This document shows positions 32,641 to 46,019 of a DNA stretch of 64,000 bases, piece after piece. The DNA is taken from NCBI GenBank assembly GCA_944739405.2, contig OX123182.2:66405183-66469182 (forward strand), given 5' to 3'. Below the pieces are notes generated by a model, which did not search any database, had not been told where the DNA came from, and saw only the letters and a list, made by a program, of their open reading frames with translations. The translations under genes were made by a program, and so were the position numbers. How positions within the stretch are numbered: position 1 is the stretch's first letter; the number at the start of each line of letters is the position of its first letter. This DNA comes from Euclidia mi. Taxonomy: Eukaryota > Arthropoda > Insecta > Lepidoptera > Erebidae.

Positions 32641-33659
32641 GAACATTATATTCAAGTTAAAGTACACGATGTAATAACCGTGTATAACATGAGGCAGAAT
32701 CGTATCAAAAGTCAATTCTTAGCCGCTGTTTACTTGAATGGTACACAGCAGTAAGTATATTAAATGTCTGTGCATATCCAAAGAGAAACTTTTTTTGAAG
32801 ATGGAGCACGGTTGTGCAGTGCAGCAATGGCGCTTAAAAGCTCACACGCGCCGTCATATCATATTTGTAATACTATCACATGTATATTTTATAAGAGTCT
32901 CTTGACCCTCCTTTATTGAAATGCCGTTATAATTTCGCTCTTAGTTGAAACTTATAGCAACATGAAAGGAGGCCATTCATTCTGTTTTCTTTCATTTTTA
33001 GAAATATGATTTATCGCTGTGTTAGTTCTGACAGTTAATTACAGTCTCAAAACGTGGGTACATGCCGATAAGTATATAGGTTCACTTGTTCATAAATTCC
33101 GTTTACTTATCTTTGTAGAATAATTCAGTTATTAATGTGAAGATCTTGAACTTTGAGTTTATATGAGATAGTTTTACCATATCACGAAAGTAGGTATAAT
33201 GGTGTGGTTCTACTTTTGCGGAGCAGAATATATCATCAAACGCAGTATCTCGTTTTGATATTACAGCGTCCATAGCAACACCTTTAGTAGCAAATTTACA
33301 ATGTCCAGTTGAACAGACAAACATCCAATTTTTAATACACTGCCAAACATTTTGTTTGCCGTAACCAATCTGACTGCCAAATGTTACCGTTGTGTTTTGC
33401 GTTATGCCGGATAAACGTGCATATTCATCACAATTATTTACTAGTTTCAAATTTTCATGTCCCTTAAACTACTAGTACGCTTATCTTCCATAAATTGATG
33501 CTGAAAATCGTTGTTCAAACGCAAAAGTTATCCAACTGAATCTATAAATCTAACATCCATATTCCTATTATATGTATATGCAAAAGTAACTCCGTCTACT
33601 TTTCATCTAATCAGCTTCCCCTGCTTAACTACTGCTTACTTTCAATTACATTTACATTT
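32641..33659. other. Spacer between segmental copies A and B
   Basis: Not shared with the other copies. No promoter or element ends recognised. It holds the unassigned open frame at 33103-33450. Confidence 0.4.
33103..33450 (-). CDS. Unassigned open frame (115 aa)
   Basis: I do not recognise this protein. It has a balanced composition with several cysteines and tryptophans (NVWQCIKNWMFVCSTGHCKF, VEPHHYTYFRDM), unlike the AT-driven nonsense of most short frames here. No signal peptide or membrane segment is evident. It lies in the only part of the A/B region not shared with the other copies. It could be an exon fragment of a host or viral gene, or chance. Confidence 0.2.
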   Translation of the reverse strand: MKLVNNCDEYARLSGITQNTTVTFGSQIGYGKQNVWQCIKNWMFVCSTGHCKFATKGVAMDAVISKRDTAFDDIFCSAKVEPHHYTYFRDMVKLSHINSKFKIFTLITELFYKDK

Positions 33660-34282
33660 GGTATAGAATGAACTTGAATCCAAAAACAGATGATCACTTG
33701 AGGAGAGTAGCTGGTAGTGGTTAGATAGCGAAAACGGGAGAAACACACATTCTCATAGCATAGCCAAAAGGGGGCCTACGTCCAGCAGTGGACTGCAATA
33801 CGCTGATGACTAACCTGCTTCAGTTGCAACTTTTGGGGCACTTTTATATCATAAAAAAAACTGTTACGTAACCAAGTTAAGTCAAACATCCTTTACTGGA
33901 GGCAATTTCTAACGCTACGTAATTATTCCGAACTGATAAATTATTACCAAAGGAAATAAGTCCCGACCGTTAATGACACATTACATAAACGTCATTAGAT
34001 ATTCGAGTGTAAAATGTAATAACTCGAGGTGTAGATGAACACTTTGTGCACAGGTGATATAATTAGTATGGGAGTCACCCACCCATTACATTAAGTACGT
34101 TTGTCGAAACACCGACACATGTAGCTACGCCACAAGGACAAACATGTTTACACGACACGATTAAAAAAAATACTGCTAAAAATTTAGGGTCAGGCGCTAA
34201 ATTTGGTACTATATTTTACTATTTAGTGTGTGAGTATTCCTAGTTGCTGTATAAGAGCATAATTTCGGCGTTATAGGTATAT

Positions 34283-34760
34283 ATGACATCGCATTACCAG
34301 CGCCTCTTTATTATTTCACGTCGAAACGGAAATTGCAGATGTCATGAAACGTCATCACGTCATTAGTACAGTCTCTAAACGAATCGAGAGTGCTACCGGC
34401 CGGTTGTGACGTATTGCGGTTCATTGGCGGGGGCACTGACGGTGTTCGTGTGGACTTGTCTGGTGGGCTGAGGAACATTCAGTCGGGTCGCCTGGTTGAC
34501 AGTACACCATGAATCTGTCTTCGGTTCGTTAAAAGACTTGCAAGTGAAAAGTGTTAGACTATAATTGTTAAGATAGTGCCTTTCGTGTTTTAAAGTAGTT
34601 AGTGTATTTTAGTTAGTGTGTATTCAATGCACAAGAACCCAGCTGCGCCCACTTAGTAGGAACTCTGAACACTCTGAAGTGATTATATCGGCCAACAATC
34701 TATTTTCATCATGGATGTTTTTTAAAGAAAACGCCCGCAAAGATATTACATTTTACGACC
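34283..34760 (+). mobile_element. Insertion in copy B with leader-like sequence
   Basis: Between CGGCGTTATAGG and the restart of homology near 34770, copy B carries about 480 bp absent from A, C and D. It includes GCTACCGGCCGGTTGTGACG and a GC-richer stretch CAGTCGGGTCGCCTGGTTGA, then AT-rich DNA and an open frame from 34616. It resembles a 5' leader of a retroelement, but no protein match was recognised. Confidence 0.45.
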
Positions 34761-36116
34761 TGGGGGTATTATTTAATAAACAGACACAAAACACACCCAG
34801 ACTCAAAATAATAAATTGTAACTTGATTAACAGTGCCGAAATATCGGTTACTCCAAACAAAGGTACGTGGTATATATCCCGAAAGACAATTTAAATCAGG
34901 TTTAAATTACCACGAAAGTTTAAATAACAATTGTAGATTAAACCTACACACTCGGCGTAGTGCTTAAACCTCTACGCCATACATAGTGCAGTCAATTATC
35001 GATATCTCTGGTAAAACACATGTAAGTACAACTCACACAACACACTTAAAGCCTCACGCACGATAATTTGGTAAGCAGAGTTGCTGGCTTGAATTTAAGT
35101 TTTTGAGATCGTGTCGTGTAAAAACGGTTGAAGTAAGTACCCAAGTAATAAGACTTCACCATCACATTCAAGAGAGCAATTAGAGAGGCTGCTCATTCAT
35201 TTACACCATGACTGGACGTCTGGTCGACGGAATAGTTTCACACTTGCAAAAATAACACGTGTGAGTACGGAATGTTTTATCATGTGATAAGTTCACTGAC
35301 CTTTATACTTAATACTTATATATCAGTCTCCCATCTGAATGCTTGCATATAGACACTTGATGTATACACTCAAATATATCGACATCTCTTATTAAATCAC
35401 CGGCTACCATGTAAGTCTTCAGTTCATAATAAGCACAATAGATGTCACTTTTTAAAACAAGGCTTTTTATAAAACTATACTAGACTTATAGTAAAGCAGC
35501 CTCATATTACTTTCAGTTTAAAGGAAGGTGAACGTAAAGCAAAGGAAAGGAAACCGTGCGAAAGTTCACTAGCAAGATCACACGCATTAAATTTGTTATC
35601 TGGTTGTACAAATATAATTTTGATCGATATACTATTCGATAAAAATCCATGAACCCCTTGCAAAAACTAGTTTACTATAATTGCACGAATGTATTTTGTC
35701 GTTGATTTTTAGTCTAATTATTACACAACTTCTCTTATTACGCTTATGGTTTAGCAAGCCCTAAATAAGATACAAACGTGCATTCCAATCACGATAAACA
35801 GTTGCATCTATAATCATGCTTGTACCACGTTACTATCGAGGCAACCACATACATTCTAGATATTGAGTGAACTATATACGTATTTACGCTTCAGTAAACC
35901 GATGTCGGTAAAAAAGATTGCTATGCGCTGGGGCTCTAATTCGTTAGCTGGTCTGTAGCGTAGCAGTTCAGTAGTAATGGATGAATAACGTAAACATATT
36001 AAGCGTATAGTGAATTTGCTTCGGTTTTCCACGTTTACGCTCCTTTGTTCTGGCGTGGTTGAACCTTTATTTCAACGTAGACTGATGGATTCGGTTATGA
36101 ACTCTTTACTACGGAA

Positions 36117-36248
36117 TTCAATATTCAAAATATAGATAGATCTGCAGATTTTAGATTCGTTTTTGACAGTTTTTGACATAAGCTCCATACAAAATATGTC
36201 AAACACAAATCTAAAATCTACAGATCTATCTATAGTTCGAATATTGAA
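36117..36248. mobile_element. 132-bp foldback MITE, copy B only
   Basis: The ends TTCAATATTC and GAATATTGAA are parts of 40-bp inverted arms (TATAGATAGATCTG, AGATTTTAGATT). Copy C is uninterrupted at the equivalent site near 46715. Confidence 0.75.
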
Positions 36249-39119
36249 AATGGTCGTTAGTTTTTGGTGTCGCTGTGGTAATTCTCACTAGCGGATCTCC
36301 AACCTTCAAACGCACTGAAAGCCGCTGCAGTGTCCTGGATTTTCTTTGGTAACGGAGTCACAGAAATATAAAGTAGTCTGTGTACATCTAAGCGGATATG
36401 TTCATTCGATCCACAAAACTGACCCTGTCGATCTCGCTTCATATGAATAGAAATATGTTAAATTAAATGTTTAGATTTTCGCCAAGACTGAAAGAACAAG
36501 CGTTGTAAAGTATTCTAGTCGCCCACACTTCGGAACGTGTTTCGCCGCAGCATAAGAAGCTTACTCAGTTCAACACCTGCCAATAAATGTTATACTTTAA
36601 TGGAAAACGCAGTCGTGCCCTTTTCTAATAGAAATGTCAAGAAAGCATAATCCCTTCAGAGTTACATATATCTAAATAAGATTACAGAATTTAAAGTTAT
36701 CTCCAATATTTATTTAAGTTTAAATACACAAGACCGAACAAACGACAAGTTGTAACAAAGTTAAGTACTAAATTAGATTCCTAATTATATGTAAAGATCA
36801 TGATCAAAATAAGGACGGTGAAATCTATACATACATATAATAAAATTAAGTTCTCTTTTCGTGTCTATATAAATGCGATAAACACACATGAATATAATAG
36901 ACGACAATCAATTTACTAGGTGCATATCTGCTGGGATCTGTTTTTCTATTTTTGATGCTTTTGATGTGCAGGATGCATATTAACCAATCACGTAGTAGTG
37001 GTCCAATAGAGTTGGATATGATAGATAGATGACGTAGTGGATTAGCACATAGGGTTGCCAACCACAATGAATCCATATTTTCAACAAGAGTTTTAGCCAA
37101 GCGAATTACACGCTCGAAAAATTTCAGGAAAAATATGTGGCTTGCAGCAAATATCGTCAGTTTCAAAGATAACAAACAAAAGGTATTGTAGATACTAGCC
37201 CGCATAAAGTTGTCACGTAAAAACTACGTTTAACGAAGTATGTAGAGAGTGAAAATACAAAAATTGTTTTCAGTCACTATTAAACAGATTTGACACACCA
37301 CAAATCCGTGCGAAAGAACCAAACTCCTACGTACAATAACACCCAACGTATTAAAATTGAAATAAGGAATACACCAATTTTATTAGCGTCAACAACCACA
37401 TGTTTCCGACTAAAGGTTTTATAGCATGGCAATTGCAGAGCATCCCTTTTGTACACGAGACTCTATGAAAGCCTAATTTTGAACACAATATACGTATATA
37501 GTTTAAATTAAACCTTCTTAAAGTGACTTTGTGGTCTACCTGTTAGTCGAGGCCCTTGCCGCATTAATGGTTAGGGATATGAATCTAACTTGAAATATGA
37601 ATAACACTTGTCAGAAATTTTTAATATTGGCGGTTCATGCCTACGGGAAGGAAGATCAACGATACGCCATATTTTGAGTTTATCTTTACATATGGAGATG
37701 AGAAACAAACACAATTTGAACTGTGTTTGTAAACTAACAGTCATGCATGACATGGCGTAATTAGTTACTGTCACGTTATTTTATCCCGGATGGTATGAAT
37801 AATCTAGGCTCATATCATATCCTAAGCTCATATGAAGTTTTATGCGTACCCTCAAAACCCTTAACTGCAGCTTAATTTTGCGGCAAAATTATCAAATTAA
37901 GCGTTATATTGTCTTCCCGAAATACCTAACAAAATAGGAGGAGTTATTTATTAGCTTAAGAGCATTCCGAACCTTTTTCAGGTAAACAGTGGGTAATTTA
38001 TATTTCAAAAGATTTTATATGATCGAATAAGTGACTAACACGTTACCACTATGATTAATTCTTGTCACTGAAAACCAAATACATAATACATCAGTACTAA
38101 AGACGTTGGTCACATTGCACACGTAGGATCAAAGCGGTGCACAGGTGCGGATAACATATTATTATGGAAGCGAATGCGTTCACTGGATGTCGGCTCGCGT
38201 TTATAAATTTTGCTTTGTTCGATTTTTCTCTGTCCGAACATGCCAAGAACAGACAAACGTCGGGAATAAATAAATATATAAATGCAGTGCCAGTGCTTTA
38301 TCTGAAATTTCAAACATTGCCATGGCATGTACTGTCTGTTCTGCATTCGTATGTAAATTATTTCTCACGGTGCTCCCACGAAGTACGATGGGAATGTAGT
38401 GTGTGTGCACGATGGCCTCCTTCCACCTCATAAGTGAATAACTCACTCGTATTTGGTATTTAATTAAACCCACATCTACTACAAGTGTTCGCTGTAGAAG
38501 TTGACTATGCGCGTATGTGTAATTTGGACGCCAACTCAGACTGTTATGTAACATTCCCTTGCTCTGTTTTTCAGTTAGGTATACAAACGTTTTATTTCTG
38601 GGAAAATTGTGATATTAATCAGCGTCTCTGAGCAATAAATTTAAGGATACGGTCCTTTTCTGCAATAATATTCTCGTGCAGTATCGAAACTAATAAGAAT
38701 CAGATCACTATAGTATGTTAAAGTAATCATCAAAGCTTGGAAATCGTTGGATTCAGAAAGGTTTTATACAAGATGTTATGCTTTCTTTATATTAAGGGAG
38801 AAAAATGGAGACTTAAAGTTGCTTTCAGGTCACGACGATTCACATTATCATCTTAATACAATTTATACGTACTTGATTAGACCAAATAGCCAACCATCAA
38901 TAAAATTATTTGTTTATTTTAACTTATAGCAAATGACATATTTGTTAAGAGACGGAAAATATGGCATCGATGCCTAAACTAACTCGTCTGGCCATCGTGG
39001 CAGGCAAAATCCTCTGATGAAAGGTGAATGGCTGGTACGAGAGACCAGTGCCGATCTTTCTTCCCAATGAGTAAGGGGAGTAAGAATTTATCTAGGATCG
39101 GTAATGCAACTAATGCCTG

Positions 39120-39374
39120 TGTAGCGACCAACTACATAACACGACAACATTGACAAGCGCCATCTACCCAATGACGACGAAACTACTACAGCACTACTCC
39201 AACTAACGACGCGGGAAATATTCAAAAGATCCTGAACCGCGATAGCAACTTTCGCGCGCTACATACAACTTCCAAAGTATCTCCGTCGGCCTGCAGGCCA
39301 CCAAGCAAGACCACCCAGCTTGGTTAGAGGCTCCTCCCTCTAGTTGGAGGAACACCACACCTTTATCCTCCACA
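39120..39374 (+). mobile_element. Putative solo LTR (255 bp), copy B only
   Basis: It begins TGTAGCGACCAAC and ends TCCTCCACA, flanked by CCTG at 39116-39119 and 39375-39378. Copy C reads ACTAATGCCAGGTTACATC without it (near 49690). The TG...CA ends and 4-bp duplication fit an LTR. It is GC-richer than its surroundings and has no coding capacity. Confidence 0.6.
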
Positions 39375-39650
39375 CCTGGTTACATCACTGAAATTTAAAG
39401 GCTTGACCACTTGACATTAGACATACCTACTATAGCTACTTATATTTTACTAGAGGATGCCCGCAGCCACATTCGCTCATTTAATTAAATTTTAGGCGTT
39501 TGGCAAACTTCTAATTAATTATAAATCCAATTATAAAAAAAATATTTCATCATAGTAGTCAGGTAAAATTTCCTTAAATTATAATTTATGACACACAGAA
39601 ATACTCACAAAGATTTTTGTGACTGCAAGATATTGACACTCAAACAGAAA

Positions 39651-41098
39651 AAAACCGGTCAAGTGCGAGTTGGACTCGCGCACCGAGGGTTCCGTACAAT
39701 CCAGTAGGTATATATGATTATTTAAAAAAAAATGTGTTGTAACTAAAAATTATAATTTTTCGAAATTTGTCCTATGTGCTATAAAACGTTGCTTTATGCC
39801 GAATTTCAAGATTCTAGATTGACTGGAGTTTTGACTTGAGCATTTGATACGAATTTAAATTTTATACCTCTACGGATTCATGAGGAAAGAGGTAGTAACT
39901 TTTTTTTAAATGTTTTTATTATAATTATGATGTAACTTAAAATTAACATTTTTGGAAATTTTTCCTTACTCTGTGCTATATGAAGTTGCCTCGTACCAAA
40001 TTACAAGATTCTAAGTTCACGGGAAGTAACCTTGTAGGTTTTGTTTCCCTTGTGAGTTTCGAAATTTTGCGAGAATTTGCGGCATAAAGCTGTATCTTTT
40101 GATTGCGTTGGTTTAAAAGATTGATTTTGTTACATCTTAAAGATATTATAGGCTTGAGTATTTGACACGAATTTCAATTTAATACCTTTACGCGTTCATA
40201 AGGAAAAGGGCTAGTAACTTTAAAATTATTAATTGTTTTTTATTATAATATGATGTAACTAAAAAATTACAATATTCGCAATTTTTCCTTTATCTGTGCT
40301 ATAAGACGTTGCTTCGTGCCAAATTTCAAGATTCTGAGTTCACGGGAAGTACCCTTTAGTTTTGACTTGAGCATTTGATATGAATTTCAATTTTATATCT
40401 CTATTGGTTCATGAGGAACGGGGTAGTATGTACCTTTAAAATTATTAAAAATATTATAATTATATGATGTTACTAAAAATTTACGGTTTTTTGCAATTTT
40501 TCCTTCATTGTGCTAAAAGACGTTGCTTCGTGCCAAATTTTAAGATTCTGAGTTCATGGGAAGTCCCCTGTAGGTTTTGATTCCCTTGCGAGTAGTTGTG
40601 AGCGTGCGTTGAGATAGAAGTTTGATTTCGTTACAGCTTAAAGGTATTATATAACTGATTAGTATTTGATATGAATTTCAATTTAATACCTCTACGCGTT
40701 CATGAGAAAATGGTAATAACTTTAAAATCACAAAAAATATTTTTATGATATGATGTAACAAAAAATTTACGGTTTTCGGAATTTTGTCTTTATCTGTGCT
40801 ATAAGACATTGCTTTGTACCAAATTTCAAGATTCTGAGTTCACGGGAAGTACCCTGTAGGTTTTGATTCCCTTGCAAGTTTCGAAAATTGCCGAAATTTG
40901 CAGCATAAACGGCTGTATCTTTTGATTGCGTAGGTTTAGAAGTTTGATTATTTCACAGCTTCATGGAACAGTAGACTATTTGATATAAATTTTAGTTTGA
41001 TACTTTCACGCGTTTCTGAGAAAATGGGTCTTGATAGACAACAAAGTGATCCTATAAGTGTTCCGTTTCTTCATTTCGAGTTACGGAACCCTAAAAAT
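39651..41098 (+). mobile_element. 1.45-kb repetitive element built of five imperfect units
   Basis: It opens with GTGCGAGTTGGACTCGCGCA and GAGGGTTCCGTAC and closes with TTACGGAACCCTAAAA, so GGGTTCCGTA is inverted at the two ends. Inside, CAAGATTCT-GAGTTCACGGG recurs near 39807, 40004, 40327, 40541 and 40827, giving units of about 200-320 bp. Non-coding. A fragment of the family is at 6415-6570. Confidence 0.7.
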
Positions 41099-41748
41099 AT
41101 AAAAGTGAACGAAAATAATGACTATAAAGATTTTGTATGTTTTGAAAACTACGTAACAACCACAAAATGTTATTACAGCTGTTGAAAATCGAAATATCTA
41201 GACTATTCATCACCAATGCAACTCTACGATACAACAAAGAGCACCTGTTTTGTCAGAATCGTAATATATGGCTGAAAACTCTATTATCTTAAACTTCCAA
41301 GAATCGTTTTTTGAAATATAAAAATACTAGCTATTGTCCACTGTTTCATTCCCGTTGATTCCAGGAAAACGAACTATCATATAATTTCACCAGAAAACAA
41401 ACGAAAGCTCTAAGGCAGATTTTTAAACAAATTTTCAACGCCTGTTTTATTTATTTTTTATTTTAACCTTTATATACAGAGCGTATACAGGCGGACGTAA
41501 TGCCATGGGCATTATCTCCCAGTCTACCTTTGAGTGGTGCAGAGAGAAAAGAATTAGGTGCTATATAAATAATATAATGAGGAGAACATTATTTGAACTT
41601 ACATAAATATACTTACATAATTAAGTATATACATTATAATAAATATATAAGATACATACATAGATATCAATTAAGATATATAAACATAATTTCAATTAAT
41701 ACATATTATTACACTACATACTAGTACATCTAATATATTATATATACT

Positions 41749-41817
<69 letters not shown>

Positions 41818-43108
41818 CTCTCTCTCTCTCTCTCTCTAGATACATACTATAAGTCAAAATGAAATATAAATGAATTATGATACACTTGCTGTTTTACCTA
41901 GAGGTATTAAAAAGCATTCTCGTTACTAACTTGGTGTGGCGCATCCAGCCATCCATCTATCTACTTAGAAATAGTCTTCGACCATACTCAGAACTGACAA
42001 AGTAATACAAATACAAATTATAAAGATCGATTAAGCCATTTTAGAGGCGTTGGAGAACAAACAAGGTGACATGAGATTTTTATGTATCAGAAGATGATAA
42101 TGACAACTGTTACTTGGCACGTTCATTTGTACAAAACATAAAATGTTATCTCTTGCTATTTATTATGCAACACGACCTTATCGCATGATATTACATAAAA
42201 TTTGTTACCACAATGAAGATTTACTACAACAATTTCAATTAAAACGAATGAATTATTCCAATATCCAATACCGTTGGCCTAATAGACCGGAAATACTGGT
42301 TATTATATGTGATGCATCTGCGCTCCATAAATAATAATGAGTTCGTGACATCAACTTGTATGTCCACACTTTGTTATAATGTGTAATATTCGATACCCAC
42401 GCACAAATGTTGACGCCGAATGGATTGTGATTATGCAATGCTGTACATAACGAAATTAGGTTAAGCGACATTTTTAACACAACTATATCGTAAAATGCGC
42501 GTATCGATATAGGAGGAAAGTAAGAGGGTAACCAAATGTAGATACGTACAGTTTGCAGAGCAAAACTACGCCGTGCTACACTGACCTTTCAAAATTGTGT
42601 GCCTATTATACTTATTGTTCATTACTGCCCACCCCGTTCATCGGTGTTCACGTAAAGCCGTCGGTCCCAGTTTTCATGATCTTTGGCGGTCGATAAAGGG
42701 AGTCTGTGTGTGTGTCTGCGTGTTTGAATATACTGACACTGGTCTAGGCCATGGAACATCGCCATCCTTTTGGGTCGCGGCGCCGGCGGACAGACGCCAG
42801 TCTCTAGCTGTATGGAAAGCTAATACTCTGACAAATCTGGTTAGAAGAATAAAATAGAAGAATAAATATTACGTATCCATGTATCATAACGATTTTAAAT
42901 TTGTTATCCGATTACAGTTAAGCAACGAATTTGCAGAGCAATATTATTATAAGTTAATTCTCGCGAAACTTTAACTCGCAACTTTCACGCCTTGTTCAAA
43001 TAATAAGATTTATAAATATTTAAGGTGAAATATCTGTATATACTCAAATTAAACTTATACTTAAATGAAATTCTTGCTTTACTGACTAACAAAACAACAC
43101 ACAGTTAA
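41099..43108. other. Non-coding stretch with microsatellite
   Basis: No supported gene. It contains the microsatellite at 41754-41837 and a GC-richer patch at 42620-42840 (GGTGTTCACGTAAAGCCGTC, GGTCGCGGCGCCGGCGG) that looks like a piece of an unidentified repeat. Confidence 0.45.
41754..41837. repeat. (CA)n-(TA)n-(TC)n compound microsatellite
   Basis: About 26 CA units, then TA units, then about 10 TC units in one block. Confidence 0.98.
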
Positions 43109-43473
43109 AACTATTTACCACGAAAAGCTAAAGTATGGAGGCCTGAGAAAAACTGGCGATAGGACTCTAAAGGTGCTTCAAAATTAGACCGGCCTGCGAA
43201 CGGAGCGAGGAAATATGTAACCGTAAGTTAGTCTCAAGATATGCCTGTCCGGCTCCAACCATTCAATTTGAAAGCGGCATAAACTTTGACAGGAGTTGTA
43301 CCGAGTGGCAATTTCCTATTTCCTACGTAAAGTCGTTCCCTCGTGAGTTCATGCTCTTTCATCTCATCTCATTCTGCCCACCTACACCGCCAAACATATT
43401 TGCATTACGACTGAATGATACAACCATTTGTGTTGCCTTTCATCGCCGTATAATGATTGAGCTGCATCGGTAT
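43109..43473. repeat. Duplicate of 50750-52010 lacking the CR1 insertion
   Basis: It shares GGAGGCCTGAGAAAAACTGG, TTTGAAAGCGGCATAAA, TCCCTCGTGAGTTCATG and ACGACTGAATGATACAACCA in the same order. The other copy has an extra 0.9 kb (50973-51880) holding a CR1-type sequence. Confidence 0.8.
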
Positions 43474-46019
43474 TTCTGGCGGGCAAAAGTGTTTCTGCGT
43501 TTTTTCCAAATTCTCAGTAGCAGCACGGAGTCTGATGATGAGCCATAGGCCCCCTATTAAATGTGAGTGTAATATTATGCCTCTGTCTACCCCTTCGGGA
43601 TACAGGCGTGAGTCTATATATTACAAAGTTTGTTTGCCTGCTTGGTTAAAAATAAGAAAATATTATTGAAACTGTAATCACATAACAAATCTTAGGAGTG
43701 TTTTTCTTATTGTTGTTGAAAGTCGGAAGGTTCTGACATCATGCTACGACCCTTAGGAACCGAGTAAAAATAAAATTAATATAAATCTGGATTGGCGGTT
43801 GACAACAGTGCGCAGCTAGTATACTATAAAACATGTGAACAGCTGCCAAAAGTGTGTATTTATAACATAGTATGCACCATGTCCATGATGTATATTTGCT
43901 GCCAATATACATAATTTCCTAGTATTATATTCTTTGTGGTTACTGTAAAAAAATGGTTAGAAGAAGAAAAAATACATATATCTGTCCCTTTTTCCCATCG
44001 CATATCTAGCGTCTCGCTCCGCTGACTTTTCTTCATTGAAGCCTTAAATCTAATTGGTGATTTAGCGCTCTAAAATGTAGTCACATAGAAACTTTTAAAA
44101 TAGATCTCTTATTTTAAACTAAAGATAAAAGTGGAAATTATAAATAAATGTGATTAAAAATAAAAGCAAAACCAAATGACACTCGTGCTAATAATCATAC
44201 ATTAAAGTCGACCGAAGGTTATATATTCACGCAGTACCTTCACCGTCCCTTAATTTGAAACCTTTTTGAGGTCTGCGTTTTCCGTGTTCATTATTTATAT
44301 ATATTATTGCCTGTCTTACTAGATATCATTATTTTTATTAAATTTTACATAATTAGGTAAGTACATACAGACGTTATGAATCTGTCACTCCTTCACCTCT
44401 TCTATAAATGTTCCTGCAAAATGTATCCCATCAGTGTATTTGGTATTATTTTTGCTTCTGATTATAGATAGTTCTTGGAAATCGTGCCGTGTTTAAAATC
44501 AAATGTGAATGAAAACATTTTACGTGACAAATAGTTAAAAAGAGCTGAATATTTCCTTTTCAGTATTTTCCGCGTAACAATCTATCACGGTAGTTTATAA
44601 CTTGGATTTTACATGGAAAATAACATAATGTTTCAGTATCAATTACTCAAAGAAAAAAAATAAGGATGCATTTTCTTTTAATAATTATTTCTTTACAGGT
44701 AAAACAATAATAGACTCCAATGATTCATAAATAATAAACCTCGAAATTGTTGATAGAATGGAGTTGTCAGAATTATTGATGAAAGATTAGACACGGTAAA
44801 AATTGGAATAATTAAGATACAACGGATTTGTTAGAAAAACGGCCTCTCTTCATTATAAAATATTATTTATAGCTTTGCTAAAATATAACAAAACATCACT
44901 TGATGTTTAGTTCGGCTGAAACAAGTGATGTGTTTCAGACGGTCTGAAGATCATGTGATTTTAAGAGTGGTAGTGGCTGATAGCGGTTAGATAGCGATAA
45001 TGGGAGAACATGTCTTATGACAAAACCTGTAGGATGCCTACATCCAGCAATGGACTGCAACAGGCCGATAACTAACCTGTTTCAGTTGCATCGCTTGAAG
45101 AGTTTTTACATCATAAAAATCTGTTACATAACTAAGTAAATTCAAACAACCTTTACTTGAGGCAATTTCTTACGCTACGTATTACTCGAAACTAATAAAT
45201 TATTACCAAAGGAAATAAGTCCCGATCGTTAATGACACGTTACATAAACGTCATTAGCTATTCGAATGTAAAACTTAATAAGTCGAGGTGTAGATGAACA
45301 CTTTGTGCACAGGTGATATAATTAGTACGGGAGTCGCGAGTCACCCACCCGTTACATTAAGTACATTTGTCGGAATACCAACACATGTAGCTATACCACA
45401 AGGACAAACTTGTTTACACGACACGATTTAAAAAAAAAAATTACTAAACTTTACTATTTAGTGTGTGATTAATCCTAGTTACTGTATAAGAGCATAATCT
45501 CGGCGTTTTTAAGTACTTGATTATCAATTCTGTACTTGGTTTTATTTTCATTTTGGATTTATAACGACATGGTTCGCACAAAGTGTAAATTTTATGTACC
45601 ACGGTATTTTACAAACATTCAATAAACAGACACAAAGTACACTCAGACTCAAAATAACAATTTGTAGATTGAACCCAGCGCAATGCTTAAACCTCTATGA
45701 CATACGTCCAGTCTTTTATCTATATATGTGGGGAAATGTGTTTCATACAACTCATCAGAAGTCCACATAGTGATAGAGTTCAAAGTGTGCGACGTTGAAT
45801 CTGAGTTTTTGAGATCGTGTCGTGTAAAAACGGTTGAAGTAAGTAGCTAAGTAATAACACTTCTGCATCACATTCAAGAGAGCAATTAGTGAGGCTACTC
45901 ATTCATTTACACCACGACTGGACGTCTGGTCGACGGAATAGTTTTACACTTGCTAAAATAACACATGTGAGTACTGAATGTTTTATCACAACGGTTCACT
46001 GACCTTTATAAATAAAATT

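Larger units (their letters stand above)
33660..39560 (+). repeat. Segmental copy B (middle and 3' part of the unit)
   Basis: Colinear with 45000-49870 over its length, for example CCACGTTACTATCGAGGCAA, GAGACTCTATGAAAGCCTAA, CGAACATGCCAAGAACAGAC, GGATGCCCGCAGCCAC. Its first 1.9 kb also match copy A. B-specific insertions lie at 34283-34760, 36117-36248 and 39120-39374. A part near 35590-35780 is replaced by other DNA in C. Confidence 0.85.

Noticed and set aside
36846..37205. Possible gene on the minus strand (119 aa, hydrophobic N-terminus)
   Set aside because: The equivalent part of copy C (47300-47690) has lost the frame through indels, and no family is recognised.
38201..38554. Open frame shared in part with copy C (48692-49045)
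   Set aside because: The shared residues differ mostly by replacement changes and the ends differ; it looks like conserved DNA rather than conserved protein.
42597..42857. Coding exon in a GC-richer patch
   Set aside because: No domain, no splice context, and the sequence has the look of an interspersed repeat.
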